Assembly: GCA_023853785.1 (NCBI GenBank)
Contig: JAJIRX010000586.1
Coordinates: 1-21,580, forward strand
Length of the DNA: 21,580 nucleotides
From: Psilocybe azurescens
Lineage: Eukaryota > Basidiomycota > Agaricomycetes > Agaricales > Agrocybaceae
Direction: 5' to 3'
A model generated the notes under the pieces. That model made no database searches, was not told the DNA's origin, and saw only the letters and a program-made list of their open reading frames with translations. Shown in pieces: positions 1-10,881 of this stretch; the first letter of the stretch is position 1; each line of letters opens with the position of its first letter. A program made the translations under genes and the position numbers.

Positions 1-369
1 TCGGCGAGTACGATATGATACGCTTAATTCGTCGTGCGTGTCTTGGCCCAGGCATAGCGGGGTCTCGCGCAGGATGAGATTGCAAACACTTGACCGCCTT
101 GATGTAGTCGGCTTTTTCGAGATTGCTCAGTGTTCTCCTACGATGATTTCGAGGGATGGATTAATATTCTTTCCAGAAGTACTAAGCAGACTTGCGTACC
201 ATTCGCGCCGCTGTTGTAAAGCCATATTGCAAACAAACCGATTTTCTTGACGGTAAGCATAATATTTCAAAGCTTGTGCTTTAATCGAAGGTGGGCCCGC
301 CAAAACAGAGGAGCAGAACGAATTGACCAAGAAAGCAAGGGCGAAGAGAATGGTGGTTGATGAAAACAT
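1..369 (-). CDS. Secreted tyrosinase, N-terminal part (runs off left edge)
   Basis: This is the 5' end of a copper monooxygenase of the tyrosinase family, which oxidises phenols to quinones. Exon 1 (369-200) starts with a clear signal peptide (MFSSTTILFALAFLVNSFCSSVLA), so the enzyme is probably secreted. It then reads into the family's N-terminal motif QQRREW. A 62-nt intron (199-138) follows, and exon 2 (137-1) gives RTLSNLEKADYIKAVKCLQS, the usual lead-in to the CuA site. The signal peptide and this lead-in closely match the tyrosinase at 1510-2780, so the two are paralogues placed head to head. About 19 more residues separate the signal peptide from the REW motif than in the neighbour. 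Beyond KCLQS the frame breaks at least twice (near 60 and 30); a shifted frame continues as AYHIVLAD, the expected first CuA region. The copper ligands lie outside the window. Confidence 0.85.
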
Positions 370-460
370 CTTGACAAAATGTCCAGCAGGCGCTTGTTGG
401 ATAGTGACTCCTCGCCGAGTGGATCTTTATGCGATAGATTTTATGAGAAACTACCTTAGA

Positions 461-467
461 ATTTATA
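461..467 (-). promoter_or_regulatory. TATA-like box of the left tyrosinase
   Basis: On the minus strand this reads TATAAAT, 92-98 bp upstream of the ATG at 369. Position and sequence fit a core promoter element. Inferred from sequence only. Confidence 0.45.
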
Positions 468-1421
468 CGTTATCAAAGATTCGGATAGGGATGTCGGCAC
501 CGGGTCAGCCATCGGGGTTATCGAATCGAGTCCAGGAGGAAGGAACTTTGTTGCTCATTACGATTTTGACGGTCTCCTTGATGCTCGATGCCGCAATGAG
601 TATGAATAGGAGTTGTAATAATCACCGTAGTTCTCGGATCTCCCTTATTCACGGTAAATTCATGTTCAGTAACAGGCCTGATCCCAATCATGGCATGCTC
701 AAGTTTGAATTCTTCACCAAGTCCAGGCTTAGGCTTGGCGCTGTTTGGCGCTTTGTGGTCAGTTAGGAAAGCCTGGGAAAACGAATACTTTTCAGCCCTT
801 GATATACAAGTTCGTTGCCCTCGACGTTTCGAGCTCCAGTAGATACAATAGCGTAGAGTGGTGTACATATACACCCATGTGCCTTAGCACCTCGTCTGCT
901 TTTTGCACGACAACAAACAGATTCAAAAAACACCTGTGTCCAAAAGTGCAAATCCTGCAGTGGAGCTCCTGCCAACCATACTTGTCGCACTACCCCGTCG
1001 AGTCCACCTCTCGAAAACTAAAATTTGCAGAAATATTTGTTACACTTTCAAGGACGCCCGTTTCCAACTACAAGCTGGATATCTTCATGAGCTCTTACTG
1101 TGTCGCAAATGCCATGACTGTCGTCCTTGCTGCAATGCCACAAACGCTGGACTTCTAGCGCAATGGCTTTTCTTGGGGTTTCGCAGGCAATTTATTTCGA
1201 ACATGGTGGTCAAAGTCGCTAAAATTCGTTCACTGGGGGAATTAGAGCCCACTCCATCTGAAACTGAACTCTTTGACTCAGATTATCAGGCGATTTTCTT
1301 GAAAGGTCTCCTATACATACGGCGAAAAGAACGTCGCAATCGAAACTGTGCCTTCTGGACTCAGTTCAATCTTCAATGCTGCGGAGGGCTGACCCTGAAA
1401 GCGTCCCTATTCATCGAGCGC

Positions 1422-1429
1422 ATATATAT
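1422..1429 (+). promoter_or_regulatory. TATA-like box of the right tyrosinase
   Basis: The sequence ATATATAT lies about 81-88 bp before the ATG at 1510, nearly the same spacing as the TATA-like box of the divergent paralogue. Inferred from position and sequence. Confidence 0.4.
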
Positions 1430-1509
1430 GTTGCGTTCAGGGTACTATCCCCACAACATTTGTTTGAGGCAGCAGCTTCTAGCATTCGCATTTCTAGTAC
1501 TTCTTCCAA

Positions 1510-2780
1510 ATGCTTTCAACCACTTCGCTTCTTTTTGCCATGGTTTTTTTCGTCAATTCCTTCTGTAACCCAGTATTAGCGCGGCGTTATCCCTGTGATG
1601 ATATTCTGGTACGAAAAGAATGGTGAGCATCTCAGAAAATATTCAAGTATAATGGTACTAAACAGAGATCCCAGGAGAAATATGTTCAACGACGAGAAGG
1701 CGGAGTATATCAAGGCAGTTAAATGTCTTCAGGACCAGCCCGCTGTCAATCCAGCCTATCCTGAAGCCGAAACAAGATTCGATGAGTTCCAGGCCCATTA
1801 TATGAAGCAAGCGGATACCGTACACAACTTGGTACGCCGATGGTTCTAGACGACGTGATTACAGAATTAACAACTTATATCCGCTGTCCAGGGTCAATTC
1901 TTGCCATGGCATAGACATTTTATCAGGACTTATGAAAAAGCGTTGCGCAATGAGTGTGGATATGAGGGCGCCACGCCGTGAGCTATCTGTCCAGAAGCAT
2001 CTGATCAACCCATTAATCGTAATATCCACAGGTATTGGGATTGGAGCCAAGATGCGGACTCTAACTCCTCGTAAACAACATTTTCGTAACCTTGACTTTC
2101 ACTAAACTAATTTTTCCACCACGATAGTATTCTTGCTTCCCGGTTTTCAACGCAACTACTGGCTTTGGTGGCAACGGTGTTCCGGGAACCTACACTCTTC
2201 CATCCAACAACATGACGGCCAAAGAAATTAGACCCTCAGCTTTCGAAGGCTGCATACACACAGGACCTTTTGCAAACTACACTCTCAATGTTGGTCCCGG
2301 AAAACTTACCACTCCTCACTGTCTTACGCGCAGCATCACGGATAGTGCAAAAAATATCTAACTTCTTCAGCCATAGCATCTTTGAAAAACTTACAGCCTT
2401 TGAGGTGTTCCGTACTCAACTGGAGAGTGTGTCCGACAACGGCCATGTCATGATCAGGGAGGCGAGATGAGCAGCGCCTACTCAAGTCCTGGAGGTAAAC
2501 ATTTTATCCAAATAGAGTTCTTCATGACAGTCAACGTAATTTGGGCGATAGATCCTCTTTCTACTTGCATCACGCCAACATTGACCGCATCTGGTGGAAC
2601 TGGCAACAGTTGGTCCCCTCCACGCGCTTCTTCGAAGTATCAGGCCCCTCCACAAAAACTCCTCCCATCCACGAAGTCGGGGTCGACTATGTCCTGAACA
2701 TGGGAAGTCTAGGTCTTAGTGTCCCCATCCGCGACACTCTGGACCTCTTGAGCAAGCCCAATTGCTATACCTACCTTTGA
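1510..2780 (+). CDS. Secreted short tyrosinase (di-copper phenol oxidase)
   Basis: Type-3 copper enzyme of the tyrosinase family (phenol to o-quinone oxidation). Exons 1510-1622, 1675-1831, 1892-1977, 2032-2070, 2128-2494 and 2552-2780 give about 330 aa, a short form without the long C-terminal domain of many fungal tyrosinases. Residues 1-24 are a signal peptide (MLSTTSLLFAMVFFVNSFCN...), then ILVRKEW. CuA histidines are H79, H88 and H97 (VHNLGQFLPWHRHF), followed by PYWDWSQDA and GFGGNG. The CuB region shows NGHVMI, then GGEMSSAYSSPGD and FYLHHANIDRIWWNWQQ. The frame breaks about five times (near 2140, 2346, 2390, 2455 and 2558), nearly all one missing base; counting these gives a whole number of codons. 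The CuB ligand normally four residues before the GH histidine is Ser here. Start chosen because it gives the signal peptide. Confidence 0.92.
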
Positions 2781-3503
2781 AGATACCCTTTCTGCCTTGT
2801 CTTCTTCGTCTTGGTTTGTTATGATTTTCACGGCCTCTAGCCATGGTTTCCGATTTTTTTGATACCAGATGCATGTTACAGTAATGATTACGTCCTATTA
2901 CGCTTTTTACGAAATGAATTTTCTTCGACCATTGTCAAAATTATCCCTCAAGAAGTGCAGTTATATCTTCGTTATACTCCAATTTGCTGAAATATACCTC
3001 CAATTTTAAGCACTCCTCATTTCACCAAGTGATCCAATCCAATCCAGATGAGACTAAAAGATCTCATAGTCTTGATATATTTTATAATGAGGATTTGGGG
3101 TCGTTATTAGCGCAGGGAATATAGTAGGTCGGACGTAATCCAAATCAAGTAAAGGTGGCACCGCCAAGGCATGATCACCGCCCTGCCCTTGTAAGGCATA
3201 ATGTTGTAACCAAACATTGACAAATACTTTGCTCATCATTGTCGTTGCTGTGGCCGTCGTTTGTTCCAGCGTCAAGCCCAAAGCAATTCGCGGCAATTCG
3301 TGCCCAAACTACCTTTGCTAGCAGCGGGATACTGCAACTACTCTGACAGCTCTGCTGCTGAAGACGGGTGTCAAGTTCGACGGTCGTCGGCGACGTCGAC
3401 GACGATTCCCGATTTCAAATCTTTACAGCCCTCATCCCGAATCCTTGACTTAGTCTTGGTGCGGAGGAGTGCGCAGCGACCGTGGTTATTCGCGTGAAGC
3501 ATA
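2781..3503. other. Intergenic region upstream of ADA2
   Basis: This holds the 3' flank of the tyrosinase and the presumed ADA2 promoter/leader. I see no convincing gene, RNA gene or repeat. The minus-strand open frame at 3054-3296 shows no domain or splice context and is treated as chance. Confidence 0.5.
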
Positions 3504-5952
3504 ATGACCGTCACGCAGCGGAAACCGCAACATTTACCCGACGAGATTCAAAGTGCGTACATGATCGACCATGGTCATATGTCACATCATAACCTAGTTA
3601 CCTTTCAGCTTTGAATGAGCCCGGTGTTCAGTACCAGTGCGATGTCTGTAAATGCGACTTGACACACAACATACGCATCAAATGCGCTGATCCCGTATGC
3701 GTACCCGGAGATGGCGTGGACCTCTGTCCAACGTGTTTTGCGAGGGAAAGGAGGTCGGAAAGCATCTCAGAAGCCATGCATACCGCGTCATAGTAAGTCA
3801 TGCATGTTATAGCGCGTCTCTTCGAGGCTGACCGGTTCAATTTTCATTAGGAGATGAATTCATATCCTATTTTTACTGAAGATTGGGGAGCCGACGAGTA
3901 AGTCCGATTACCTTGTTCTGCAACGATGGTTAGTTTAATTATTTGGCAGGGAGCTTTTGCTGCTCACAGGCATTTCTACGCATGGCATTGGGAACTGGAA
4001 GAAAATAGCTGAACACGTGGGCACGCGGACGAAGGAAGAGGTCCATGAACATTATAGGAAGGTTTACATTGAGTCGGAACAATGGCCACTGCCTGTAAGC
4101 ATGATAAACTATATGACACCTATCTTCTGAATTGACGCGTTCACCTCAGAGGATGGATTTGGAATTTGATATCGAACCCGAAGTTTTCCACGAACGTAAA
4201 CGGCGGAGGATTACCGCAATGAATAATCAAGAACCACCTGCACACATCGCACCTCCTACATCAATGCCTGCCGTCCACGAAATTTCAACGTTTCTCCCTG
4301 GTCGTCTCGAGTTTGAACATGAAGTCGACAATGAGGCAGAGGACTTAGTAAAGGATCTGGAGTTTGGAGTTGTGTCCGACTTTGGCGGGGATCAGATTGT
4401 GGAGGATGAAAATGACTTGGACGTCAGAGCGCGCGCAAAATGGGAAGAGGAAAAGCGCCTGGGAATTTTCACTGGCTTTCGGGATCTCTCAGCACCTGCA
4501 GGGAAAGGCCCACCTCCAGTAAATGGTCTCGTTAACGGGCACCATGTAAACGGTGATATCAAGAAAATGAAAACGGAAGATATAAACATGGCGAACGGCA
4601 ATGCTGACGATGAGGCTGAAGAACCGGTCCAACCCCACCCTTCGAAACTAAAGACTCGTTAGCGTTCAAGCTGACGCTACTTGAAATGTATTTTCAGCGT
4701 GTCGACAAACGTTTAGAAACTAAAGCAGTAATTTTTGAACGAGGATTGCTGGAATATAAGAAGGTATTTACTTATAGTCTATAGGTCTGGTCAGACTACT
4801 AATCATAAAACCCATACAAAGATGCAAGCTACGGAAAAGAAACGGACAAGAGAAGAACGTGAATTCGTGCATCGGTTACGTCCCTTTGCGAGACTACAAA
4901 CAGCTGAGGATTATGAGGCGTTTTCTACTGATATGCTTTGTGGGTACACGTCATGCTTACAATGCCGAGATATTCTAATATGACTACAGATGAGGCTTTG
5001 CTTCGCAAACGCATACAGGAACTCCAATCATATCGTCGTCTTGGGTTGTCTACATCAGCAGATATCGAGAAATACGAAGTTGACCTTGCGAAGAGGGTAA
5101 GTTATGTCCCACTATCTTGATTACCATCTCTAACATCCATTTTGCATGCATTAGACACAAACTAAGATTGCCCCTCTGCGAGATTACGCCTCAGACAGAT
5201 TACAATATCGAAACACAGGCCGTCAATCATCCGGTCCTGATCCTCGTAGATCAAGTCTCGTATCATTCGGTGAATCAGAAGACAGAAAATCTCGCGAATC
5301 AACTCCTAGGTTGGGGAATGCCCAAGGCTCCAGCACAACTGTCCGCCGGCCTCGTAAGTTGCATTACGTACTAGTTCATATTTAATGAGTTCTCACACGC
5401 CCTTGCAGCCGCTCCTCTCAATCTTGCTAACAGTCCCTCCCTACATCTTCTTACCCCCGCCGAACAGACTCTCTGTTCGCAGCTACGAATCCAACCTAAA
5501 CCATATCTAGTGATCAAAGAAACTCTTGTCCGCGAGTATGCTCGCAGAGGCGGTAAACTTCGTCGACGTGAAGCTCGCGATTTGGTTAAAATTGATGTCA
5601 ACAAGACAAGTCGTGTCTGGGACTTCCTTGTTCAATCTGGTTACCTGAAAATCACAACCGAACCTAACAACACTACAACCGCACCTCCTATAACACCCTC
5701 GACCTCCCAATCTCAAGACAATAAGTACGTGTTTCCTACTGACCACCCATCTCAATTCTCTGATTGCTCCTCTATTTCCATTAGCTCTCTTATGCCTCCT
5801 GCGAATGGTTCTCCGCAAAAAGATGCCCGAGGTCCAATATCTCCCCGACCCCCATGCCTCCTGCCATGTCGTCTGCTTCGAGTAGTCAAAATGGATCGCT
5901 CTACAACGCATCATTACAATCGATCCCACATTCATGGGCGACAACTACTTGA
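3504..5952 (+). CDS. ADA2: Transcriptional adaptor ADA2 (SAGA/ADA histone acetyltransferase complexes)
   Basis: ADA2 binds the Gcn5 acetyltransferase in SAGA/ADA and stimulates its activity on nucleosomes, in the nucleus. Ten exons: 3504-3552, 3609-3792, 3851-3897, 3950-4094, 4150-4763, 4822-4939, 4990-5096, 5155-5353, 5409-5724 and 5785-5952, about 649 aa. In order: a ZZ zinc finger from C27 ([17 protein letters not shown]... DLCPTCF); a SANT/Myb domain at about 83-130 ([20 protein letters not shown]); the conserved block [20 protein letters not shown] and [14 protein letters not shown]; a helical middle ([27 protein letters not shown]); a C-terminal SWIRM domain at about 497-567 ([38 protein letters not shown]); and a Ser-rich tail. 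One-base losses break the frame near 3742 (after CPTCF), 4640 and 5819; restoring the count gives exactly 650 codons. The family is essentially single copy, so sequencing error is the likely cause. Convergent with CTR9. Confidence 0.96.
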
Positions 5953-6279
5953 ACTCGCCACCCTCACCACACTTATACTTTATATCTTATATCCTGTACT
6001 TATACACTGCTGCATTTGTATATTAGGCAACACATCATATATATCATCATTAGGACTGCGTTAATTTTGTTCTGCTTGTTTGATTCACTTATCGTGCCAC
6101 CCATGATGGGTAAAATATTTTTCTACACGATACCTTGGGTGTTGATGTCGATCCTTCCCATTTTGAGAGTAAAGAGCTTGCGAGCACTGAGTTATAATTT
6201 TATCCAGTATTACAAATGCAAATTAGAAGCCGAGTAAATACAAAGCAACGAAATAAAGTTATCAGGTCTATGCAAGATG
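5953..6279. other. Convergent 3' intergenic region (ADA2 / CTR9)
   Basis: AT-rich spacer of 327 bp between the stops of two tail-to-tail genes. An AATAAA hexamer at 6252-6257 (+) lies about 300 bp after the ADA2 stop and could be a polyadenylation signal, though this word is not required in fungi. No gene is seen; the short open frames here have no recognisable content. Confidence 0.5.
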
Positions 6280-9200
6280 TCATGACATTTCATCATCTGT
6301 GTCGGAAAGCATTGCTTTGCTTTTGCTGTAAAAATACAATATATCAGCATTTTCGGTACGTGTAGTCCAACCGAATAACTTACAATTGCTTTTTGGGACG
6401 CGAAGCATCCTCATCTTCCTCCTCGTCACGCACAACCCGCTTTTTGGCAATCCGCTGAAATAGTCGTCAAGTATTAGAACAACCTTTGCCGAGCGACCAG
6501 GCAGGCAAACACATACCTTCTTTGCCGGCTTCTCTACCTCCTCTTCTTCGCTGAATACGGCTTGCTCTACGTCCCCTTGGTCGCTCGTGGCCTTCTTTAG
6601 CTTGCCCCGTCGTTTCTTCTGAACCTTGGGCTCGGCTTCATCTCCACTGATGATGTCCGCCTTAGGCTTCTTCTTCTTCGACGACTTGCGCTCACGCTCT
6701 TCGTCACTCTCCATGCGGACTTCTCGAGTCCACTCCAAAGCCTGCTCACGAGCCAATCGCCGTTCCTCTGCAAGTTTCTCTGCCTCAATACGGAGTTTTT
6801 CAGCACGTTCTCGCTAAGGCGTAAATAGTATGAGTTTCAGAACATTGGCGGGCAGAGTATAAATGATGACTGACCTCCAGCGCGTCATGACGTTCTTTTT
6901 CTTCTTGGCGTCTCTGCCTCGCAGCCTCAAGTCTTGATTGGGTCTCCGCTTCATATTGTCTTTGATTCTTAAGGTGCTCTTCAGCCTTTCGCAGTAAACC
7001 ATCACCGTACTTCCGTCGATTGTCAGCGATGTCGCGATCGTAAGTAACTGACGCCGACTTATCAGCAGCTAGTGATGCAAAAAGTCTTTTGAAAGAAAGA
7101 GTCAGCATAACTGAACACCAAATGTGGCACTTTGAGCAACGTACTTCTGGGCGTGAGTAGCCGAATCGATGGCCTTCTGCAGGTCCTTCAGCGTGCGCTT
7201 GGCAACATTTACAGAGAAGAGCAGCTCTGCCGTTTTTGTTGAATCATAGCAATGTTATAGATATTAGCCTTGTCGTTAGGGTGTATGTGCAGAGCCTAAA
7301 ATAAGATGAGACGCAAAAATAAGGTAGGATACATCGAAGGAACCTACAGCTTCTGCATATTTCAGAGCACTCTTCATAGCGACGAATGACTGGTCCTTCA
7401 TGGCTTTGGCATACCATGATCTGCACAAGCAAAGCAACACAGGAACATTCTGCCCGCCATAGAACCTTATTGAAGCAGTTTCATACTAACGATAATAGAT
7501 AGATGAGAATGGTGTAATAAAATTTTTTATCGAAAGAGACTTACACTTTCAATGGCACGATCGAACTCGTCTCTGGCGTAGTAGCAGTGACCGATGTTGA
7601 GATAGACACTGCCGTCATTAAGAGACTCCCTGACTTTGGCAAAAATGTCCAATGCCTCTCGAGCGTTCTGTAACCGTTGCTGCGCTTCATCAAAGCTCGA
7701 TATACGAGCAAACGCACCGCCCATAGTACCGAGTGCATCTTCAGCAGTGATGATCGCAAGTCCCTGTGCAGCAAAGGCGCACATAGAGTCCAACTGCAAC
7801 GCCTTCTCGTAAAACTCAGCAGAGCGCTGGAAATTTTTCTTCCTTTCCTCTATGCCTTTCTGCGACGTATCTCGACTCTCTCGTGCTTGATGATGATGTA
7901 TCCACGCAGCAGCACATAATGAGTAGACGTCATGTTTATCGTGATCCCTTAGAGTGGCGAAAACAAATTCTTTGGCGGTTTTGGGGGGAGTTACTATGGA
8001 TCAGGAAGTAGGTGTAATATGCGCGGAGGTTGAGATTGCTGCTTTGCGAAACAAGAGCTTGTTTTATAAGATCGTGGGCTTCGTTGACACGGTTGAGATT
8101 AGTAAGCATCTGTGCTTGTCGAACTTTGGCTGGATAACGGGTCCGCGATTAGTATCCGGTAAAGCTGTAAGTTGAGCTAGAGCATACCGTCGATGTATTC
8201 GGGATGTCGAGAAAGCAGTTTTTCATAGGCGTCTGTAGCCAGGTTATCTTCCCCTTCGTCTTCATACACCCGGGCGAGATTATATAGAATCGTTGTGGCC
8301 AAACCTTCCGCAACATCCGAACTCAGAGAGGAGGCGCTTGTAAGGGCATTTTCATACATCGATTGAGCGTCCACGAAATTGCCTTCTAAATGATGCAAAA
8401 CTCCAATGTTATTGATAAGTCGTGGATCAATGTCGTCCGAAGTTTGGCTGATTCTGAGTGCTTCCTTCAACGACTTGCCCATACGTTCCAAATTTTCGTC
8501 TTGCCACAAACGAGCAATTTCGGCATGCATTTCGATATCCTCGGCAATACCGCGAGAAACTTTGTTCGTGACTGATCCATTGGCGCCAACATCTTCAAGT
8601 TCCAATGTTTTGCTGACGCGATCGAAAAGCTCCCTCGCGCGAGTTTTCTCTTGCGTTAAATCTGAGCTGGAGACTCCAGGACGAGGATATGCACGAAGAG
8701 ATGCGAGCATTACTGTGGCTTCAAGAGAACGTTGTGGGTTAGGGGTTGGATTAAAGTGTCGAGAGTGTGAATAGCTGCAGCCATTTCGTCTGTTGAAACA
8801 CCATACCGAGTACGAGATTTAGTGGGCACGGGAAGAAAGTACGATTACGGTTACCCACCATTTAGCATCTGCATCTGGGCCATACCAATAGCACCGACTA
8901 CGTGGTTGGGCTGTCCTTCAACAGCAGCCGTATAGAATTTGGTGGCTCGTGCCATTGATCCGCTAGCATGAGAAACGCGACCAGCACGCAGATAGCCTTC
9001 AGTGAGAATGGTCAGGGTATCTGCGAATTGGATTGTCCTCTCCGCAAGTTTCAAGGCCTAGAAATATTATTTCAATAGCATCTTAACAGTGAAGCAGGGC
9101 ACTTACCCGAGGATAGTTCCCCTTTCGCACGAAGAGCTCGCAGAGAGCGTTTGCAGCCGCTGCATTTCGGTTATTGGCCTGGAAAGCCTTTTCTATCAGT

Positions 9201-10328
9201 TTTGTGCCCGTCACGAATGAACGGGCCTTTTCCGATTCCGAAAGTTTTTCGCTTTTGCTAGCATTGACCGATTCGATGCCAAGAAGTAGTTGTGCTGCCC
9301 CTTCCGAAGGGTTCTATAAAGCCAGTTAGGAATACCGAGAGAGTGATTATGCTTATATATTAAAATACTCGCCACTTCTAAGCTTCGTTGCCACGCTGCC
9401 TTTGCTTTAGACTTGTGGTCCATAGCCCACAAGCATAATCCAATGCCAATTCGAGGGTCGGGGATGCATGAGGGATTGTATCTGAGCACGTCTTGAAAAA
9501 GACGAAGAGCCTCCTTATAATTGCGACGAGCATAAAGTATTCTTGCCTGGTTCCGCTGTTAGTAAGTCGTCTTTGAGGAAGTTCATGAAAGTCGTACCTT
9601 TCCAAGAAGTGCGACCAAATTTGTAGGCCTCTCTGCCAACACACCCTCAAAGGACCGCATGGCATCATCCATAGACCTCGTCGCTAACTGTTGGATGCCT
9701 GTGTTCGTATGAGTATGACAATAGCCATTACAGACGTATGCTTCGCACCTCGAGTAAGGAAAGCCAACGTTCCACTAACTCCTTCGCCGGATTCGGCTCC
9801 AACACGCTCCCCGGTGTTCAAATATTGGGCAGCCTCCCGATAATAATCCTCTTTAGGTTTCTCGGAAGTCAATATATCTTGTTCTGTAAACCATAGGTTT
9901 AGTTTGGATTATTTTGATAGTGATGCCCTGGTCACTCACCAGCCTCTTCCATGATAAGTTTAGGCGCCTTGCGGGCATATGCAATCTGAAGGTTAGCTAG
10001 AAGGGAGTATATTGGCGGTAGAGATGCTTTAGAATCATTAGCATGGAAAGCTGGTACTTTCGGTCAGCAAAGACTTGAAGCATTTCATCAAATGGGAAAA
10101 CATACATTCTATAGCGGTTGTAGCGATCCTCTCTGCTGCTTCCAAATAGCCTCGCCTCCAATATTCGCCCGCAAGTTTTGTCCAGACGAAGATGTTACAT
10201 TGACCGTCTTTTAGAAGGTCAAGAACGTCGTCTGGGTTTGGGTCAAGGTTGTCCAAGTCAATGGTGATGACTTCTTGTCCTCCGAGCTCAATGTCAACCG
10301 AACGTCCAGGTAGCAAGACATCGTCCAT
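6280..10328 (-). CDS. CTR9: CTR9, TPR scaffold subunit of the PAF1 transcription elongation complex
   Basis: CTR9 holds the PAF1 complex together on elongating RNA polymerase II and supports histone H2B ubiquitylation and H3 methylation. Fifteen exons (10328-10106, 10056-9940, 9883-9749, 9698-9598, 9546-9373, 9313-9107, 9057-8859, 8789-8188, 8129-7545, 7485-7348, 7295-7145, 7085-6875, 6813-6517, 6454-6384, 6325-6280) give about 1085 aa. The N-terminus has the family's GGQEVITIDLDNLDPNPDDV; the body is a long run of tetratricopeptide repeats (e.g. DPRLINNIGVLHHLEGNFVD; GSVYLNIGHCYYARDEFDRA). The C-terminus is a charged coiled coil and a Lys/acidic tail (SSKKKKPKAD; FSEEEEVEKPAKK) ending SDTDDEMS. 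Frame breaks: one base missing near 8743 (G run), one extra at 7983-7988 (C6 on this strand), one missing near 7235 (A run). Intron 9372-9314 fits the frame only with a GC donor. The start at 10328 fits but an upstream exon is not excluded. Confidence 0.96.
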
Positions 10329-10480
10329 GTTGGCGTTCGTTTGCAGTTCCAGTCCGTGACTCCACGAGCCCGTAGCTGTCTAGAAGGAGTATATGAGCTC
10401 AGCAGAGATATTCCGAGGAATAATGAACTGTGTTTGTAGGCTCGGTGTTTACAGTCAAGGAGGGATTCAGGGCCAAAGTG

Positions 10481-10486
10481 CACGTG
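10481..10486. promoter_or_regulatory. E-box CACGTG upstream of CTR9
   Basis: The palindrome CACGTG lies about 155 bp upstream of the CTR9 start. It is embedded in GTGCACGTG and followed by a second GTGCACG at 10495, giving a short GTGCAC repeat pair. CACGTG is the classic binding site of basic helix-loop-helix factors. A regulatory role here is inference. Confidence 0.3.
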
Positions 10487-10840
10487 CTCATTGAGTGCAC
10501 GCGTTAATTTCCTAAATTTGGGAATAGGCTCGTGACCCTCGATATCCAGGCTGGTCCGTCTGAGCTTAAATCCCTGTAGTGAGCAGTCCCATAAGCTTTT
10601 GGGATTTTTGGCCTAGGAATGCGTGGTAACTGCTCGCTGCAGATATAGATCAGTCATGGGTCCAGTTTGGCAACATCATCTCACTCTCCCACGAATCGCG
10701 CCTTGTCCACTGAAGGCGGCATGCGTTTAACGCGTTTCTTATCTAACGACACGTTTAGCATAATGCAACGCTTTTACTCGCGGGATACTGTTCTATTCTG
10801 CTATCTCCGAGTCTCACTGAAGTGTTTCTCGACGGTCAAC

Positions 10841-10881
10841 TTGACAACGCTGAAATCGCGACGAATATTTTCAGCGTTCAA
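10841..10881. repeat. Inverted repeat (hairpin)
   Basis: The left arm TTGACAACGCTGAAA (10841-10855) pairs with TTTCAGCGTTCAA (10869-10881): 13 pairs with a two-base bulge and a 13-nt loop. It lies in non-coding DNA upstream of CTR9 and could be a small foldback element. Confidence 0.5.

Larger units (their letters stand above)
370..1509. other. Divergent intergenic region between two tyrosinases
   Basis: This 1.1-kb stretch holds the promoters of both tyrosinases. No gene could be recognised. On the minus strand, about 1120-518 contains several protein-like open stretches in different frames, for example KLEHAMIGIRPVTEHEF within 874-518 and VVVQKADEVLRHMGV near 930-880. These could be a decayed or error-broken gene, but they match no family I know. 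A long open frame on + (about 903-1568) overlaps the tyrosinase start in another frame and is probably chance. Confidence 0.4.

Noticed and set aside
903..1568. 221-codon open frame on + overlapping the tyrosinase start
   Set aside because: It begins at TTG, has no recognisable domain, and overlaps in another frame the signal peptide and first exon of a well-supported tyrosinase.
1510..2780. Calling the tyrosinase a pseudogene because of its frame breaks
   Set aside because: The same kind and similar density of one-base breaks occur in ADA2 and CTR9, which are expected to be functional, so sequence error is the simpler reading.
3054..3296. 80-codon minus-strand open frame upstream of ADA2
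   Set aside because: No domain, no splice context and a position in the ADA2 promoter region; likely chance.
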